A stretch of 64,000 bases of DNA from DASQPA01 sp035644215. Its GTDB lineage: Bacteria; Acidobacteriota; Thermoanaerobaculia; Multivoradales; UBA5704. The notes beneath the pieces are model-generated. The model was not told the origin of the DNA, made no database searches, and worked only from the letters and a program-made list of their open reading frames with translations. The position numbers were made by a program, and so were the translations under genes. How positions within the stretch are numbered: position 1 is the first letter of the stretch; every line of letters begins with the position of its first letter. Location of the stretch: positions 1 to 64,000 of the forward strand of contig DASQPA010000200.1 in the NCBI GenBank assembly GCA_035644215.1, in the 5' to 3' direction. Below, piece after piece: positions 18,658-38,008 of the stretch.

Positions 18658-21600
18658 CGCGCCTCTCCTCGAGCTCGCCCGCCAGGAGCGCCTGTACCTG
18701 CGCCTCGGAGAGGTCGCCCAGCTCGGCGAGCGCCGCGGCGAGGTCGTCCGCCGTGGCGGCCTCGATCTGCCGGTCGACGATCGCCGCGGCCAGGCCGGCC
18801 ACGGTCGGCGTCTCTTCGAGCAGGAGACTCATCGGCACCTCGACCCCGAAGGCTCGGCGCAGCTCGGAGACCAGACGCAGGGCGAGCAGCGAGTGCCCAC
18901 CCAGGGCGTAGAAATTGTCCTCGACTCCCACCTGGTCGATTCCCAGGCCCTGGCAGAGGATCCGCGCCACGGTCTCTTCCATCTCGTTGCGCGGCGCGAC
19001 GTAGGTCTCGGGCGGCAACGGGCGCGGCTGGCCGGAGGGGGCCGCGGCGTGCTCGATCTCGGCGAGCATGCGGGAGTGTTTGAAGATCGTCGTCTGCAGA
19101 TCCTTGGTCGAGACGACGACCTGGGGCACGGGGCTCGCCAGCAGGCGGTGAAATGCCTCCAGCCCCTCCGCCGTGGGGATGCCGTACATCTCGCGCATCA
19201 GCCGCAGCCGCGCCTTGAGCTCGGGCACCCCGCGGAGGCCGGCATCCTGCCAGGTGTCCGCCTGCCAGACGTCCCAATCCACGGTCAGGGTGCGCTCGCC
19301 GCGGCGCGAGCGGGCATGAGCAAAGGCATCGAGGAAGGCGTTGGCGGCGCAGTAATCGACCTGCCCGACCGCCCCGGTGATGGCGGCGAGCGAGGAGAAG
19401 CAGACCAGGAAGTCGAGCCCGGCGCCGTCGAACACCTGGGCGAGCGCCAGGGCGCCGCCGACCTTGGGCGCGACGACCGCCTCCACCCGCTCCCGCGTCT
19501 TCCCCTGAATGAGCCCGGCGCCCGCCACACCCGCGGCGTGGATGACGCCATGGATGGCACCGAAGCGCGCCCGGGCCGCCGCGACGACCTGCCGCAGCTG
19601 CCCGACCTCGGTGACGTCGGCGTCGACCACCAGGATCTCGGCGCCGCGCCACTCGAGCTCGCGGACCGCACGGAGGCGCGCCGCGGTCCGGTCCTCCGGG
19701 TCCGCCGCAGCGAGCCGCTCCTCCCAGAGCTCGCGCGGCGGCAACGGGTTGCGGCCAAGGAGGACGAGCCGGGCTGCCGCCCGCTCGAAGAGTGACTCGG
19801 CGACGGCCAAACCCAGCGTCCCGAGGCCGCCGGTCACCAGATAGACGCCACCCTGGCGGAGCGGCGCGGTCGCTTGGCGCGGACCGAGCGGCAGCGGATC
19901 GAAGCCGCGCTCCCAGCGGTGGCCGCCGCGCAGGGCGACGAGCGGCGGCCAGGCCTCGGCGAGGATCTCGTAGAGCGCGCTCTCCTCGCCCCGCGCATCG
20001 AGCGGCAGCGCGAGCTCCAGGGTGCGGCAACGGACCTCGGGGTACTCCTCGGGGATGACCGTCGTCGCCCCCAGGATGGTGGCCTTCTCCGGCCGCAGCT
20101 CCTCGGCCCCGGAGAGGTCGAAGATCTGGTCGGCGAGGACGTACAGATCGAGGGGGGCACGGCCGGAGAGGTCGGCGTGCGCCCGGATCAGACCGAGGAG
20201 GCTCAGGAGGCCCCTCTCCTGCGGGTCCCCGGCGGCCCCCAGGCTCCAGGCGTGGAGGACGCGCCGGGGCAGCCGGCCGCTGGCGCGGAGCTCCGTCCAC
20301 AGCCGCGCCAGCTCCTCGGGCATCCCAGGGTCGAGGACGAAGGCGCCGGGGGAGTTCTCCGCACAACGGGCGCCGGGAGCGGGCAGCACCCGCACGACGC
20401 TGGCGCGGCGCTCGGCCAGACGCCGGGCGATCCCTTCGGCGGCGCCGCCGCTCTCGGCCAGGACGAGCCAGACCTCGCCGTCGTCTGCCGGCACGGCCGG
20501 GGCGACCGGCGGCAGCTGCTTCCAGAAGGGGATGTAGAACCAGTCGTCGAGGCCGCGCCGGCTCGGGCGCGGATCGCCGACGGCACCGCCGGCGGTTATC
20601 GGCGGGGGCGCCGCGCCCCCGCCGTCGACCCAGTAGCGGCGGCGCTCGAAGGGGTAGGTCGGCAGCGGCACCCGCCGGCGCTGGCCGCCGGGGTGGAGCG
20701 CCGTCCCGGCGGGCTCGATACCGGCCGCCCAGAGTCCGGCCGCCGCCGCCCGTACCCGCGCCCCCTCCGGCACATCGCTCTTCTCGGATCCCAGGGTCGA
20801 GAGCACGGCGCGAGAGGCGACCCCCGGCAGCTCGCGGGCGACTTTGGCCAGGGTCTCGGCCGGCCCGACCTCGAGCAGCACCCGCCGCGGCTCGGCGAGC
20901 AGGCGGACGAGGCCGTCGCCGAAACGCACGGTCGACAGGAGGTGCCGCCGCGACCAGTAGTCGGGATCGCGCGCCTCGTCGTCGGTGATCCATGCGCCGC
21001 TGACGTTCGACAGGAACGGGATCGCCGGCCGGCTCAGGCGGCGGCTGGCGAAGGCGGCGGCGAACGGCTCGACGGCCGCCGCCATCATCGGCGAGTGAAA
21101 GGCGTGCGACGTGCGCAAAAGGCGGCAGGCCTCCCCCGCCGCCGTGAGGCGCCGCTCGAGGGCAGCGACGGCAGCGAGCGGCCCCGCGACGACCGACAAC
21201 GCCGGTCCGTTGACCGCGGCCAGGGCGAGGTCGGGCGCGAGGAGCTCCGCCGCCGCTTCCGCACCGCGATGGACGGCGAGCATGGCGCCCCGCGGCAGCC
21301 GCTGCAGGAGCGCGGCGCGGTGGGCGACGAGCTCCGCGGCGTCGGCGAGCGAGAAAACGCCGGCCAGGCAGGCCGCCACATACTCGCCGACACTGTGACC
21401 GAGGAGGGCCGTGGGAAGGACGCCCCAGCCCATCCACAGCCGGGCCAGAGAATACTCGAAGGCGAAGAGGGCGGGCTGCGCCAGGGCGGTCTCCTGGAGC
21501 GCCCGGTCCGCCTCCTCGCCGACGGCTTCGAAGAGCAGAGTGCGAAGGTCGGCCCCGAGGCTCGGCGCCATGAGCTGCGCGCAGTCGTCGAAGGCAGCGC

Positions 21601-23275
21601 GAAAGGCCTCCTCCCCGGCGTAGAGCTCCGCCCCCATCCCCGGCCGCTGCGCCCCCTGGCCGGTGAACAGGAAGGCAACCTGCGGATCGTCTATGGCGAC
21701 GCCAGCGACGACCCGCGCCGGGGCGGCTCCGGTCAAGGCGCGCTCGGCGTCCGCGCCGCTCTCGGCCAGCACGGCACGGCGGTGCGGGAAGGGGCGCCGG
21801 CCGACGAGGAGAGTGTGCGCGACGTCGGCGAGGTCGAGCTCCGGGTGCGCGGCCAGGTGGCGCGCGAGCCACGCCGCCGACTCATCCAGGGACTGAGGCG
21901 AGCGGGCGGAGAGCGCCAGCACCCGCCATCTAGGCAAGGCCGGCGCGACGCGGACCGGCGGCGCCTCCTCGAGCACGACGTGGGCGTTGGTGCCGCCCAG
22001 CCCGAACGAGCTCACGCCGGCGCGGCGCGGTCCGCCCCGGTCCGGCCAGTCGGCGAGCGCGGTGTTGACGAAAAAGGGGCTCGCCGCGAAGTCGATCCGC
22101 GGGTTCGGACGCTCAAAGTGCAGGCTGGGCGGGATCTGACGGTGCGCCAGCGCCAGCACCACCTTGAGCAGGCCGCTAATGCCGGCCGCCGCGTCGAGGT
22201 GGCCGATGTTGGTCTTGATCGATCCCAGGGCGCAGAAGCCGCGCGCCGCGGTGCCGGCGCGGAACGCCTCGGTCAGGGCCGCGATCTCGATCGGATCACC
22301 GAGCGCGGTGCCGGTGCCGTGCGCCTCGACGTACCCCACGGTCTCGGGGGCGACCCCGGCGCTCGCGAGCGCCTCGGCGATCACCCGCGCCTGCCCCTCG
22401 ACTCCAGGCGCGGTGAAGCCGACCTTGGCGGCGCCGTCGTGACCGACCGCCGAGCCCAGGATGACGGCGTGGATGGTGTCGCCGTCCGCCACGGCTTCGG
22501 ACAGGCGCTTCAGGAGTACGACCCCCAGGCCATGGCCGAAGACGGTGCCCCGGGCGGCGGCGTCGAACGCCCGGCAGTGGCCGTCCGGGGAGAGGATCCC
22601 CTCCTCCTGGGCGATGTAGCCCAGCCGCTGGGGCGCCCGCACCGACACCCCGCCGGCGAGCGCCAGGTCGCACTCGTAGCCGAGGAGGGCCTGGCAGGCG
22701 ACGTGGACCGCGACCAGGGAGGTCGAGCAGGCGGTCTGGATGCCCACGCTCGGGCCGCGCAGGTCGAGCTTGTAGGAGACGCGGTTGGCCAGGTAGTCCT
22801 TGTCGTTGCCGATCAGCAGCTGCAACCCCTCCTCGGGGCTGATCCCGGCGTTCGCCAGAAGATGGAGCAGATAGGTGCCCGCCCCGGAGCCGGCGTAGAC
22901 CCCGATCAGGCCGTCGTAGCGCCCGGGGTCGTAGCCGGCGTGCTCCAGGGCCTCCTCGGCGCACTCGAGGAAGAGCCGCTGCTGGGGGTCCATGCGTTCC
23001 GCGTCGCGCGGGCTGTAGCCGAAGAACTCGGCGTCGAAGAGCTCGGCGCCTTCCAGGGTCGCGGCCGCGGTCACCAGCCGCGGATCGGCGAGCAGGGAGG
23101 GGGCGAGCCCGGAGGCGGCCGCCTCCTCGGGCGCGACCCGGCGGATCGACTCGACCCCGTGCGCCAGGTTCTGCCACAGCTCGTCGAGATCGCGCGCCCC
23201 GGGGAAGCGGCCGGCCATGCCGACGATGGCGACGGCGGGCAGCTCGGGCGAATCCGGCGACGGCCGCTCGCTCAT
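18647..23275 (-). CDS. Type I PKS module, KS-AT-KR-ACP, 1542 aa
   Basis: Adds one C2 unit to the growing chain and reduces its keto group. Domains: ketosynthase 1-430 (active Cys in TACSTSLVAVH near 178, His in EAHGTGT near 315, KTNIGHLDAAAG near 355); acyltransferase 520-830 (GHSVGEY near 628, HAFHS near 725, the malonyl-CoA signature rather than methylmalonyl); ketoreductase about 900-1350 (TGGLGTLG near 1145; Ser/Tyr/Asn in SSLAAITGAVGQVDYCAAN); acyl carrier 1430-1510 (GGHSLLALRL). No dehydratase, enoyl reductase or methyltransferase, so a beta-hydroxy acyl unit is expected. It follows the second Cys module and precedes the C/A relic and the Gly module. The ATG at 23275 overlaps the upstream stop as ATGA, and the stop overlaps the next start by 11 bases. 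Confidence 0.95.
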   Translation of the reverse strand: MSERPSPDSPELPAVAIVGMAGRFPGARDLDELWQNLAHGVESIRRVAPEEAAASGLAPSLLADPRLVTAAATLEGAELFDAEFFGYSPRDAERMDPQQRLFLECAEEALEHAGYDPGRYDGLIGVYAGSGAGTYLLHLLANAGISPEEGLQLLIGNDKDYLANRVSYKLDLRGPSVGIQTACSTSLVAVHVACQALLGYECDLALAGGVSVRAPQRLGYIAQEEGILSPDGHCRAFDAAARGTVFGHGLGVVLLKRLSEAVADGDTIHAVILGSAVGHDGAAKVGFTAPGVEGQARVIAEALASAGVAPETVGYVEAHGTGTALGDPIEIAALTEAFRAGTAARGFCALGSIKTNIGHLDAAAGISGLLKVVLALAHRQIPPSLHFERPNPRIDFAASPFFVNTALADWPDRGGPRRAGVSSFGLGGTNAHVVLEEAPPVRVAPALPRWRVLALSARSPQSLDESAAWLARHLAAHPELDLADVAHTLLVGRRPFPHRRAVLAESGADAERALTGAAPARVVAGVAIDDPQVAFLFTGQGAQRPGMGAELYAGEEAFRAAFDDCAQLMAPSLGADLRTLLFEAVGEEADRALQETALAQPALFAFEYSLARLWMGWGVLPTALLGHSVGEYVAACLAGVFSLADAAELVAHRAALLQRLPRGAMLAVHRGAEAAAELLAPDLALAAVNGPALSVVAGPLAAVAALERRLTAAGEACRLLRTSHAFHSPMMAAAVEPFAAAFASRRLSRPAIPFLSNVSGAWITDDEARDPDYWSRRHLLSTVRFGDGLVRLLAEPRRVLLEVGPAETLAKVARELPGVASRAVLSTLGSEKSDVPEGARVRAAAAGLWAAGIEPAGTALHPGGQRRRVPLPTYPFERRRYWVDGGGAAPPPITAGGAVGDPRPSRRGLDDWFYIPFWKQLPPVAPAVPADDGEVWLVLAESGGAAEGIARRLAERRASVVRVLPAPGARCAENSPGAFVLDPGMPEELARLWTELRASGRLPRRVLHAWSLGAAGDPQERGLLSLLGLIRAHADLSGRAPLDLYVLADQIFDLSGAEELRPEKATILGATTVIPEEYPEVRCRTLELALPLDARGEESALYEILAEAWPPLVALRGGHRWERGFDPLPLGPRQATAPLRQGGVYLVTGGLGTLGLAVAESLFERAAARLVLLGRNPLPPRELWEERLAAADPEDRTAARLRAVRELEWRGAEILVVDADVTEVGQLRQVVAAARARFGAIHGVIHAAGVAGAGLIQGKTRERVEAVVAPKVGGALALAQVFDGAGLDFLVCFSSLAAITGAVGQVDYCAANAFLDAFAHARSRRGERTLTVDWDVWQADTWQDAGLRGVPELKARLRLMREMYGIPTAEGLEAFHRLLASPVPQVVVSTKDLQTTIFKHSRMLAEIEHAAAPSGQPRPLPPETYVAPRNEMEETVARILCQGLGIDQVGVEDNFYALGGHSLLALRLVSELRRAFGVEVPMSLLLEETPTVAGLAAAIVDRQIEAATADDLAAALAELGDLSEAQVQALLAGELEERRDEG

Positions 23276-26200
23276 CGCCGCGCCCTCCGTTCGAGCACCT
23301 CACGGCGCCGGCTCCGGCGCTCGCGGTCGCGCTCCGCGGCCGCCGGCCGGGCCTCGCGCCCCTCGAGGTGGGCGGCCAGCGACTCGACCGTCGTGTGGCG
23401 GAAGATGCCGGTGATCGGCAGCTCGTGGCCGATCAGCTCCTCCAGGCGGGCGTGGATGCGGACGATCGAGAGCGAGTTGGCGCCCAGCTCGAAGAAGTTG
23501 TCCCGCGTCCCCACCCGCTCGCGCCCCAGCTCTGCGCAGAGCAGCCGGGCGATCGAGGCCTCCAGGTCGGTGGCTGGAGGGACGTACGCCGGAGTGCCGG
23601 CCGCCGCGGAGTGGAGGAGCGCGGCGGGCAGGGCTCCCCGGTCCACCTTGCCGTTGGCGGAGAGCGGCAACGCGTCCAGGAAGACGAACGCCGAGGGGAT
23701 CATGGCCTCGGGCAGGGTGGCCCCCAGGAATTCGCGCAGCTCGGCGGTGAGCGCTCCGCCCGCACCGGCCGGCTCCTCCTCCGGGACGACGTAGGCGGCG
23801 AGCCGGCGGGGCCGGCTGGCGTCCTTGGGATCGCCTGGCGCAGACACCGCCGACACCGCCGCGACCACCGCCTGCCGCACCCGCGGGTGCGCCGCGAGCG
23901 CCGACTCGATCTCCCCCAGCTCGATCCGGTGACCCAGGATCTTGACCTGCGCGTCCTCCCGGCCCAGGAGCTCCAGCTCGCCCCCCGGCAGGTACCGGCC
24001 CAGGTCCCCCGTGCGGTACAGCCGCTCTCCCGTCTCCCCGGCCGGCACGAAGCTCAACGCCGTCTTCGCCCCGTCCCCAAAGTATCCCCGCGCCAGACCC
24101 GCGCCACCGATGTACAGCTGGCCCGGAACCCACACCGGGCACGGCGACAGACGCGGCGACAGCACCGCGAAGCGCTGGTTGGCCAACGGGCGGCCATAGG
24201 GGATGCTTTTCCAACCCTCCTCCACCCGCTCCACGCGGTGGAAGTTCGACCAGATCGACGCCTCCGTCGCTCCACCCAGCGCCACCAGCTCCGCACCCGG
24301 GCAGGCGCGACGCAGACGCTCCGGCAGCGACAGTGGCAGCCAGTCCCCCGACAGCAGCACCAGACGCAGACTCCCTGGCAGACCCACGCCCCGGCGCTCG
24401 GCGTGCTCAAGCAGCATCTCGAAGAGCACCGGCACCGAGTTCCACACCGTCACCTGTTCCCGCTCGAGCAGCGCCAGCCACACTCCCGGATCGCGCTCCG
24501 CGCCCGGCCCCGGAAACACCACCGTCCCCCCCGCTCCCAGGAGACCGAACAGGTCGTAGACCGACAGGTCGAACGACAGCGACGACAGGGCCAGCACCCG
24601 ATCCTCCGCCCCCACCCCGAACCGCCGGTTGACGTCGACGATGGTGTTGAGCGCCGCCCGATGCTCGATCACCACCCCCTTGGGTTCGCCCGTCGAGCCC
24701 GAGGTGAAGATCACGTAGGCCACGTCCGCCGCCACCTGGAACGGCTCCCCGGGCACCTCCCTCTCCCCCAACGCCGGCTCCTCCTCGACGCACAGAACCG
24801 AGATCCCAGAGGGCCACGAGAGTTCAACCAGGAGCCGGCGCTGGGTCAGCACCATCTCCACACCAGCCTGCGTGAGGAGCGTCGCCCGCCGCCTCTCCGG
24901 CTGGGCCGGGTCGACCGGCAGGTAGGCCGCTCCCGCCCGCAGCGCCGCGAGCACCCCCACCACCTGCTCCCAGCCCTTCTCCATCACCACGCCCACACGG
25001 CTCTCCGGTCCCACTCCCTGCCTCACCAGCGCCGCGGCCAGGGCGGCGCTCGCCGTCGCCAGCTCGCCGTAGGAGAGCCGCCGCAGGCCGGAGATCACCG
25101 CCGGCCGTTCCGGCGCCCGCGCCGCCCAGGAGAGGAACGGCGTGTGGAGCAGACCCGCCGGCAGCGGCGCCGCCGTGGCGTTGGCCGCCTCCCGCTCCGC
25201 CCGCTCTGCGGCCGGCAGGCGCACCGGGATCTCCTCCTCCCAGCACCCCTCCTCTCCCGCCAGACGTTCGAGCAGCTCCGTATAGGCCGCGAACATCGCG
25301 TCCAGGACCCCGGGCGCGAACAGCTCCTCGACCGCATCCCAGATCAGCGCCGCCTCCCCTTCTCGCTCGACCGCCTGGTGGTCGAGCCAGACCTGCGGGG
25401 TCTGGCCAATCCCGTAGCCGGTCGCGAGCGGCGGCAGGCCCGCCTCGCGCCCGGCCTCCTCCGCCCGGGGCAGATTGAGCAGGCTGGTGAAAACGACCGG
25501 CATGGTCAGCCCGGGAGCGCCCTGGCGGCGCGCCACCTCGCGCAGCACCTGCACGCCGCCGAACAGGCGGTGGTCGAGATCCTCCCAGAGCCGCTGCTGG
25601 AGCTGCCGGGCGCGCCAGGCGAACGTCTCCCCCTCGCCCTCCACCGCGAGCAGCAGCACCGAGGTGAAGTCCCCCACGATGCGGTTGATCTGAGGGTGGA
25701 GGGGGAGACGGTTGAAGAGGGTCAGGTTCAGGGTCATCCGCGGGCTCTTGCTCCACGTCCCCAGCACCTCGGCGTAGGCGGCGAGGAGGAGTCCCGTAGG
25801 GGTGAGCCCGGCGCGGCTCGCCCGGCTCTTGAGCCGCCGCCAGAGCTCGGCCGGCAGGTCTTTCCTTCGGCGCGCGAAGCGCGGCTGCGCGAGATCCCTC
25901 GGGCTCTTGGCGAGCGGTAGCGAGGGCGCCGGCGGCAGGGCGGGGATGCGCGCCAGCCAGTAGCGCCGGGCCGCGGCGTAGATCTCTGTCTCTGCCAGCG
26001 CCGCCTCGGCCAGCACGCAGTCGCGAAACGACAGATCGAGCGCCGGGAGCGCCGCCGCCGGCGCGCCGTAGAGCCGGTCGAGCTCGGAGAGCAGGACGTG
26101 CCAGCTCCAGCCGTCGCCGATCAGGAGATCGAAGCTCAGGAGGAGCCGCATCCGGCCGCCGGCGAGCCGCGCGGCGCGCAGGTCGAAGAGGGGCCAACGG

Positions 26201-28250
26201 TCGGCGGGGAGAACCTGGTGCGACATCTCGCGGCGCAGCGCGAGGAGCGCGGCCTCGGCCTCCTCGGGCGCGAGCCCCGAGACGTCCAGGAGGGGGATGT
26301 CGTACGGTGGCACCCGCTCGAGCACCCGCTGACGGCCGTCGCGTTCGATCACCGCGCGCAGCATGTCGTGGCGCTCGATCAGCCGGCGCCAGGCGCCGGC
26401 GAAACGCGCCAGATCCAACCCGACCGCCTCGACCTCCTGGTAGAGGTGCGTGGAGACCTTGCCCAGGTCGAAGAGACCGCTGCGGCCGATCCAGTAGGCT
26501 TGCTGGACGTCGGTCAAGGGGAAGGGCTCAAAGCGGTGCTGCAGATCGGGAACGATGGCGGGCAGCTCCGCCGCCGGCCCCTCGCCCTCCGGCCGCTGTC
26601 CCTGCAAACGGGCGATCTCCAGGGCGAGCGCCGCGATGGTCGGCGCCTCGAAGAGCCGGCGCAGGGGCAGCTCGACGCCCAGGGCCTGGCGCAACAGGAG
26701 CACCAGCTGGGTGGCGAGGAGCGAGTGGCCGCCGAGCTCGAAGAAGCTGTCTTCGACCCCCACCTGGTCGACCCCCAGGAGCTCGGCCCAGATCCCGGCC
26801 AGGATCTCCTCGCTCGGAGTGCGCGGTGGGACCGGCTCGGCCGCGAGCTGCCGCCGCGGTCCGCGGCCGGCGACGGAGACCTGCGGGATCTCCGCGCCAG
26901 GGACCGTGGCGAGCAGGTCGTCCAGCGGCCGCTCCGCCTCCCGGCCGAGCTCCGCCAGGAGGGCGGTGAAGTGGGATAGGAGGCGGGAGACAGCGGCGGC
27001 GGACAGCCGGCGGCCGTCGTAGACCACCCGCACGCCCAGGGGCGGGCCGGGACGCACGATCACGGTGAGCGGCAGGTTGGTGCGGGCGCCGTCGCTCCTC
27101 CAGCCGGCGACCGTCAGGCCGGCGGACTCCGTCACGGCCCCGGCGCCCGCCGGGCTCGGGTAGCTCTCGTAGACCAGGACACTCTCGTAGAGCGGCAGGG
27201 CCGACCCCGTCGCCGCCATCTCGCTCCAGCGCCGGATCTGGCCGGTCGAGAGGTGCTCGTACTGCCGCAGCTCGGCGGCCCGCTTCTGCACCTCGGCGAG
27301 CCACGGCAGGCACGGGGAGACCGGCCGGACCTCCAGGCGCAGGGGCAGGGTGTTGATGAACAGGCCGATCGTCGACTCGATGCCGGTCAGGGTGAGCGGC
27401 CGGCCCGCCACGGTGACGCCGTAGAGCACGCTAAGGTCGCCGCTGTAGCGGGCGAGGAGCAGTGCCCAGGCCGCCTCGATCAGGGTGCCCATGGTGAGCT
27501 GGTGCCGGCGGGCCAGGGCCTTCAGGGCCGCCGTGCTCTCCGGCGACAGGGCGGCCTCCGCCTCGCCGAACCGGCCGGTATGGACCGGCGTCTCTGGCGC
27601 CGTCGGGTCGGCGGCGCGGCCGAGCGCCGTGGGGGAGGTGAAGCCTGCGAGTCGCCGGCGCCAGAATGCCTCCGCCACCGCCAGATCCTGCCTTCCCAAC
27701 CACGCGATGTAGTCGCCGTAGGGGCGGGTGGGCGCCAGCGCGGGCTCGGCGCCGCGGGCCAGGGCCGCGTAGCAGGCCAGCACCTCGGAGAGCACCAGGG
27801 GGCGGCACCAGCCGTCCATGAGGATGTGGTGGTGCGTCCAGATCAGCTGATGGCTCCCCTCCTCCGTGCGGAAGAGGGCGAGGCGCAGGAGCGGCGGCTT
27901 GGCGGGATTGAAGCCGGCCCGGCGGTCGGCTTCCAGATAGCGCTCCAGGCGCTGCTCCCGCTCGCCGGCCGTCAGGGAGCGCAGGTCTTCCACCGCGAGC
28001 GGCAGCTCGACCCGCCGCAGCACCACCTGGAGCGGCTCGGCCTGCTCCTTCCACACGAAGGCGGTGCGCAGCGCGGCATGCCGGCCGAGGACCCGCTCCC
28101 AGGCTTGCCTGAAGAGCTCGAGACGCAGTGGGCCGGAGAGGGTGCAGCCGACCTGCTCGACGTGCACCCCTGAGCCCGGCGCGGCGACGCTCTCAAGCAG
28201 CATCCCCAGCTGCGACGGCGAGAGCGGATAGATGTCCTCGACCTCGCGGC

Positions 28251-28254
<4 letters not shown>
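23272..28254 (-). CDS. NRPS, C-T-Cy-A(Cys)-T with an A-less first module, 1660 aa
   Basis: Starts at a GTG (28254) whose last bases overlap the upstream stop as GTGA; the open frame extends further upstream but only inside the previous gene. Domains: C 1-430 of the type placed after E domains (IYPLSPSQLGML; HHHILMDGW near 144), directly followed by T1 (GGHSLLATQL near 507) with no A domain between; heterocyclization domain 560-990 (FPLTDVQQAYWIGR near 578; DxxxxDxxS as DLLIGDGWS near 712); A 1010-1500 with pocket D-L-Y-N-L-S-L-I-W, the cysteine code; T2 (GANSLSIVR near 1590). Expected job: accept the D-Ser chain, pass it through the A-less module, add Cys and cyclize it to a thiazoline. No oxidase domain is visible here. 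The A domain is almost identical to the one at 41-42.5 kb. Confidence 0.95.
23861..25341. repeat. Long near-identical repeat, copy 1 (Cys A domain)
   Basis: About 1.48 kb matches 40992-42472 with a constant offset of 17,131 bases and no gaps, by eye. It covers the end of the Cy domain and most of the Cys A domain. Similarity continues left to about 23735 beyond a 9-base length difference. On the right it stops abruptly after the codons for the AVEELFAPG region. Confidence 0.85.
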
Positions 28255-36082
<7,828 letters not shown>

Positions 36083-36083
<1 letters not shown>

Positions 36084-38005
36084 CAGCGGCTTCCCAGCCG
36101 ATACCTCCGGTGGAGGATCGCGGCGCAGAGAATGAGGAAGAGGAGCGGGTCGAGGGCGATCCGCTGGCGGTGCTCCAGGCCGGGGAGGCGATCGAGCAGC
36201 CCGATCACGGCGCGCTGGTCGAAGAAGGGAACGGCGGCCAGGTCCGGGCCGCGCAGCACGTCCTGGGTCAGCTGGAAGAGGCCGCCGTTGGTGTCGAGCG
36301 TGCCGTGCGGCGCGGTGAACGGGTGCTTGGGGCGCCGGTAGACCCGGTCGCTGACGTAGGAACGGGTGGCCTGGCGCAGCACGTATTTCTCGGTCAGACC
36401 GCGGATGAGCAGCGAGACCGGCATCTCCCGTACCAGCTCCGCCACCCGGTGATCGAGGAACGGCATGCGGACCTCGACCGCATGCGCCATGTCGAGCCGG
36501 TCGGCGATCAGCACCTGGTTGGGGAGCATCGACTTGGTCCACAGGTAGAGTGACTGGAGGACCGGCTCGCGGCCGGCGAGTTGGCCGGCGACGTCGAAGC
36601 CCTCGACGAAGGCGAGCTGGGGATCGAGACCCGCGAACTCGGCCGCGAACTCCGGTGCGAGCAGGGGCCGGAGGTCGGCGCGGGAGACCGCGATCGCCTG
36701 GAGCCACGAGGGGACGAAGCCGAGCCGGCCCTCGACTCCCGAGCTCGCCGCCCCCGGCGTCGTCAGCACGGCGCGGAAGGCCGGGTTGTCGCGCAGTAGG
36801 GCGGCGAGCAGCTGCTGGCGCAAGCCCCCGTCCACGCCGGGCGCGCCGTGGAGGAGGTGGTCGTGGCGGAAGTAGAGGTAGCCGGCGAAGAGCTCGTCCG
36901 CCCCGTCGCCCGACAGCACCGTCTTGTAGCCCGCCTGATGGACCGCCCGGCTCTGCAGGTAGCGGGCGACCCCCAGCGCATTGCTGCCCAGGGTCTCCCC
37001 GTGCCAGACGGCGTCCGGGAGATGGTCGGCGAGGGCGCTCTGGTCGAGCGGGATGGGGAAATACTCGCCGCCCACCCGCGCCGCGGTCTCCTGGGCGATC
37101 GGCCCCTCGTCGTAGGCCGGATGATCGAAGGTGACGGTGAAGGCCCGGATGGGGTCGGCACAATCGCGGGCGGCCATCCCCAGGACCGCGGAGGAGTCGA
37201 CGCCGCCGGACAGGAAGCAGCCGACCGGGACGTCGGCGCGCATCCTGATCCGCACCGCCTCGGCCAGGGTCTGGCGCAGCTCCTCGACGATCTCCACCTC
37301 CCGGCGGCGCGGCTGGTCGCGGCGCTCCTGGCGGGGGTAGTCGAGGTCCCAGTAGGGGGCGATCCGGAGGCCGGCACCGTCGGCCTCGAGGTAGTGGCCG
37401 GGCGGCAACTGGTGCACTCCGGCGAAGAGGGTGCGGCCCGGGTGGGAGCAGGCGAAGAGGTGCTGATAGACCTGCTGGTGGTCCCAGCTCGCCGGCACCC
37501 CGGCCGCCAACAGCGCCTTGACCTCCGAGGCGAGATAGAGAGTGTCGTCGACCAGGGCGTAGAACAGCGGCTTGATGCCGAAACGGTCGCGGGCCGCGAA
37601 CAGGCGGCCGCGGGGCCCGTCCCAGAGCGCGAAGGCGAACTCGCCGCGCAGCTGGTCGAGGCAGCGCGCCCCCATCTCCTCGTAGAGGTGGAGGGCGATC
37701 TCGCTGTCGCTCTGGGTCGCCAGGCGGTGGCCGCGCTTCAGCAGCTCACCGCGGATCGGCTCGTAGGCGTAGAACTCGCCGTTGGCGACGATCAGGAGCG
37801 ATCCGTCCTCGTTGGCGATCGGCTGGTCGCCGGTCACCAGGTCGATGATCGACAGTCGTGCGTGACCGAGGCCGACGCGACCGTCCGGCGCCACCCATTG
37901 GCGCTGCAGCTCGGGGCCGCGGTGGCGCAGGGAGCGGGTGGCCGCACAGAGCCGTTCGGCCGAGACCGGCGCACGCCGTGCGAGGATGGCGGTGATGCCA
38001 CACAT
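36083..38005 (-). CDS. asnB: Asparagine synthetase, glutamine-hydrolysing
   Basis: 640 residues. The N-terminal class II glutamine amidotransferase domain begins MCGITAIL, with Cys2 as nucleophile. The synthetase domain carries the pyrophosphate-binding loop SGGVDSS near residue 265 and a later SGDGADELFAGY motif near 350. It would make Asn from Asp, Gln and ATP. It sits 3 bases after the C-TauD synthetase and shares one base with the start of the Asn-activating synthetase (TGATG), so its likely role is to supply Asn at the point of use. Amidation of a carrier-bound or finished product by this family is an alternative. Length fits the longer AsnB/AsnO type (about 610-650 aa) rather than the 554-aa E. 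coli enzyme. Confidence 0.92.
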
Positions 38006-38008
38006 CGC

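Noticed and set aside
36084..37163. An upstream start for the Asn/Ser synthetase at 37163
   Set aside because: It would overlap most of the asparagine synthetase in another frame. The protein-like sequence starts at MSDRDAAFQ (36083).
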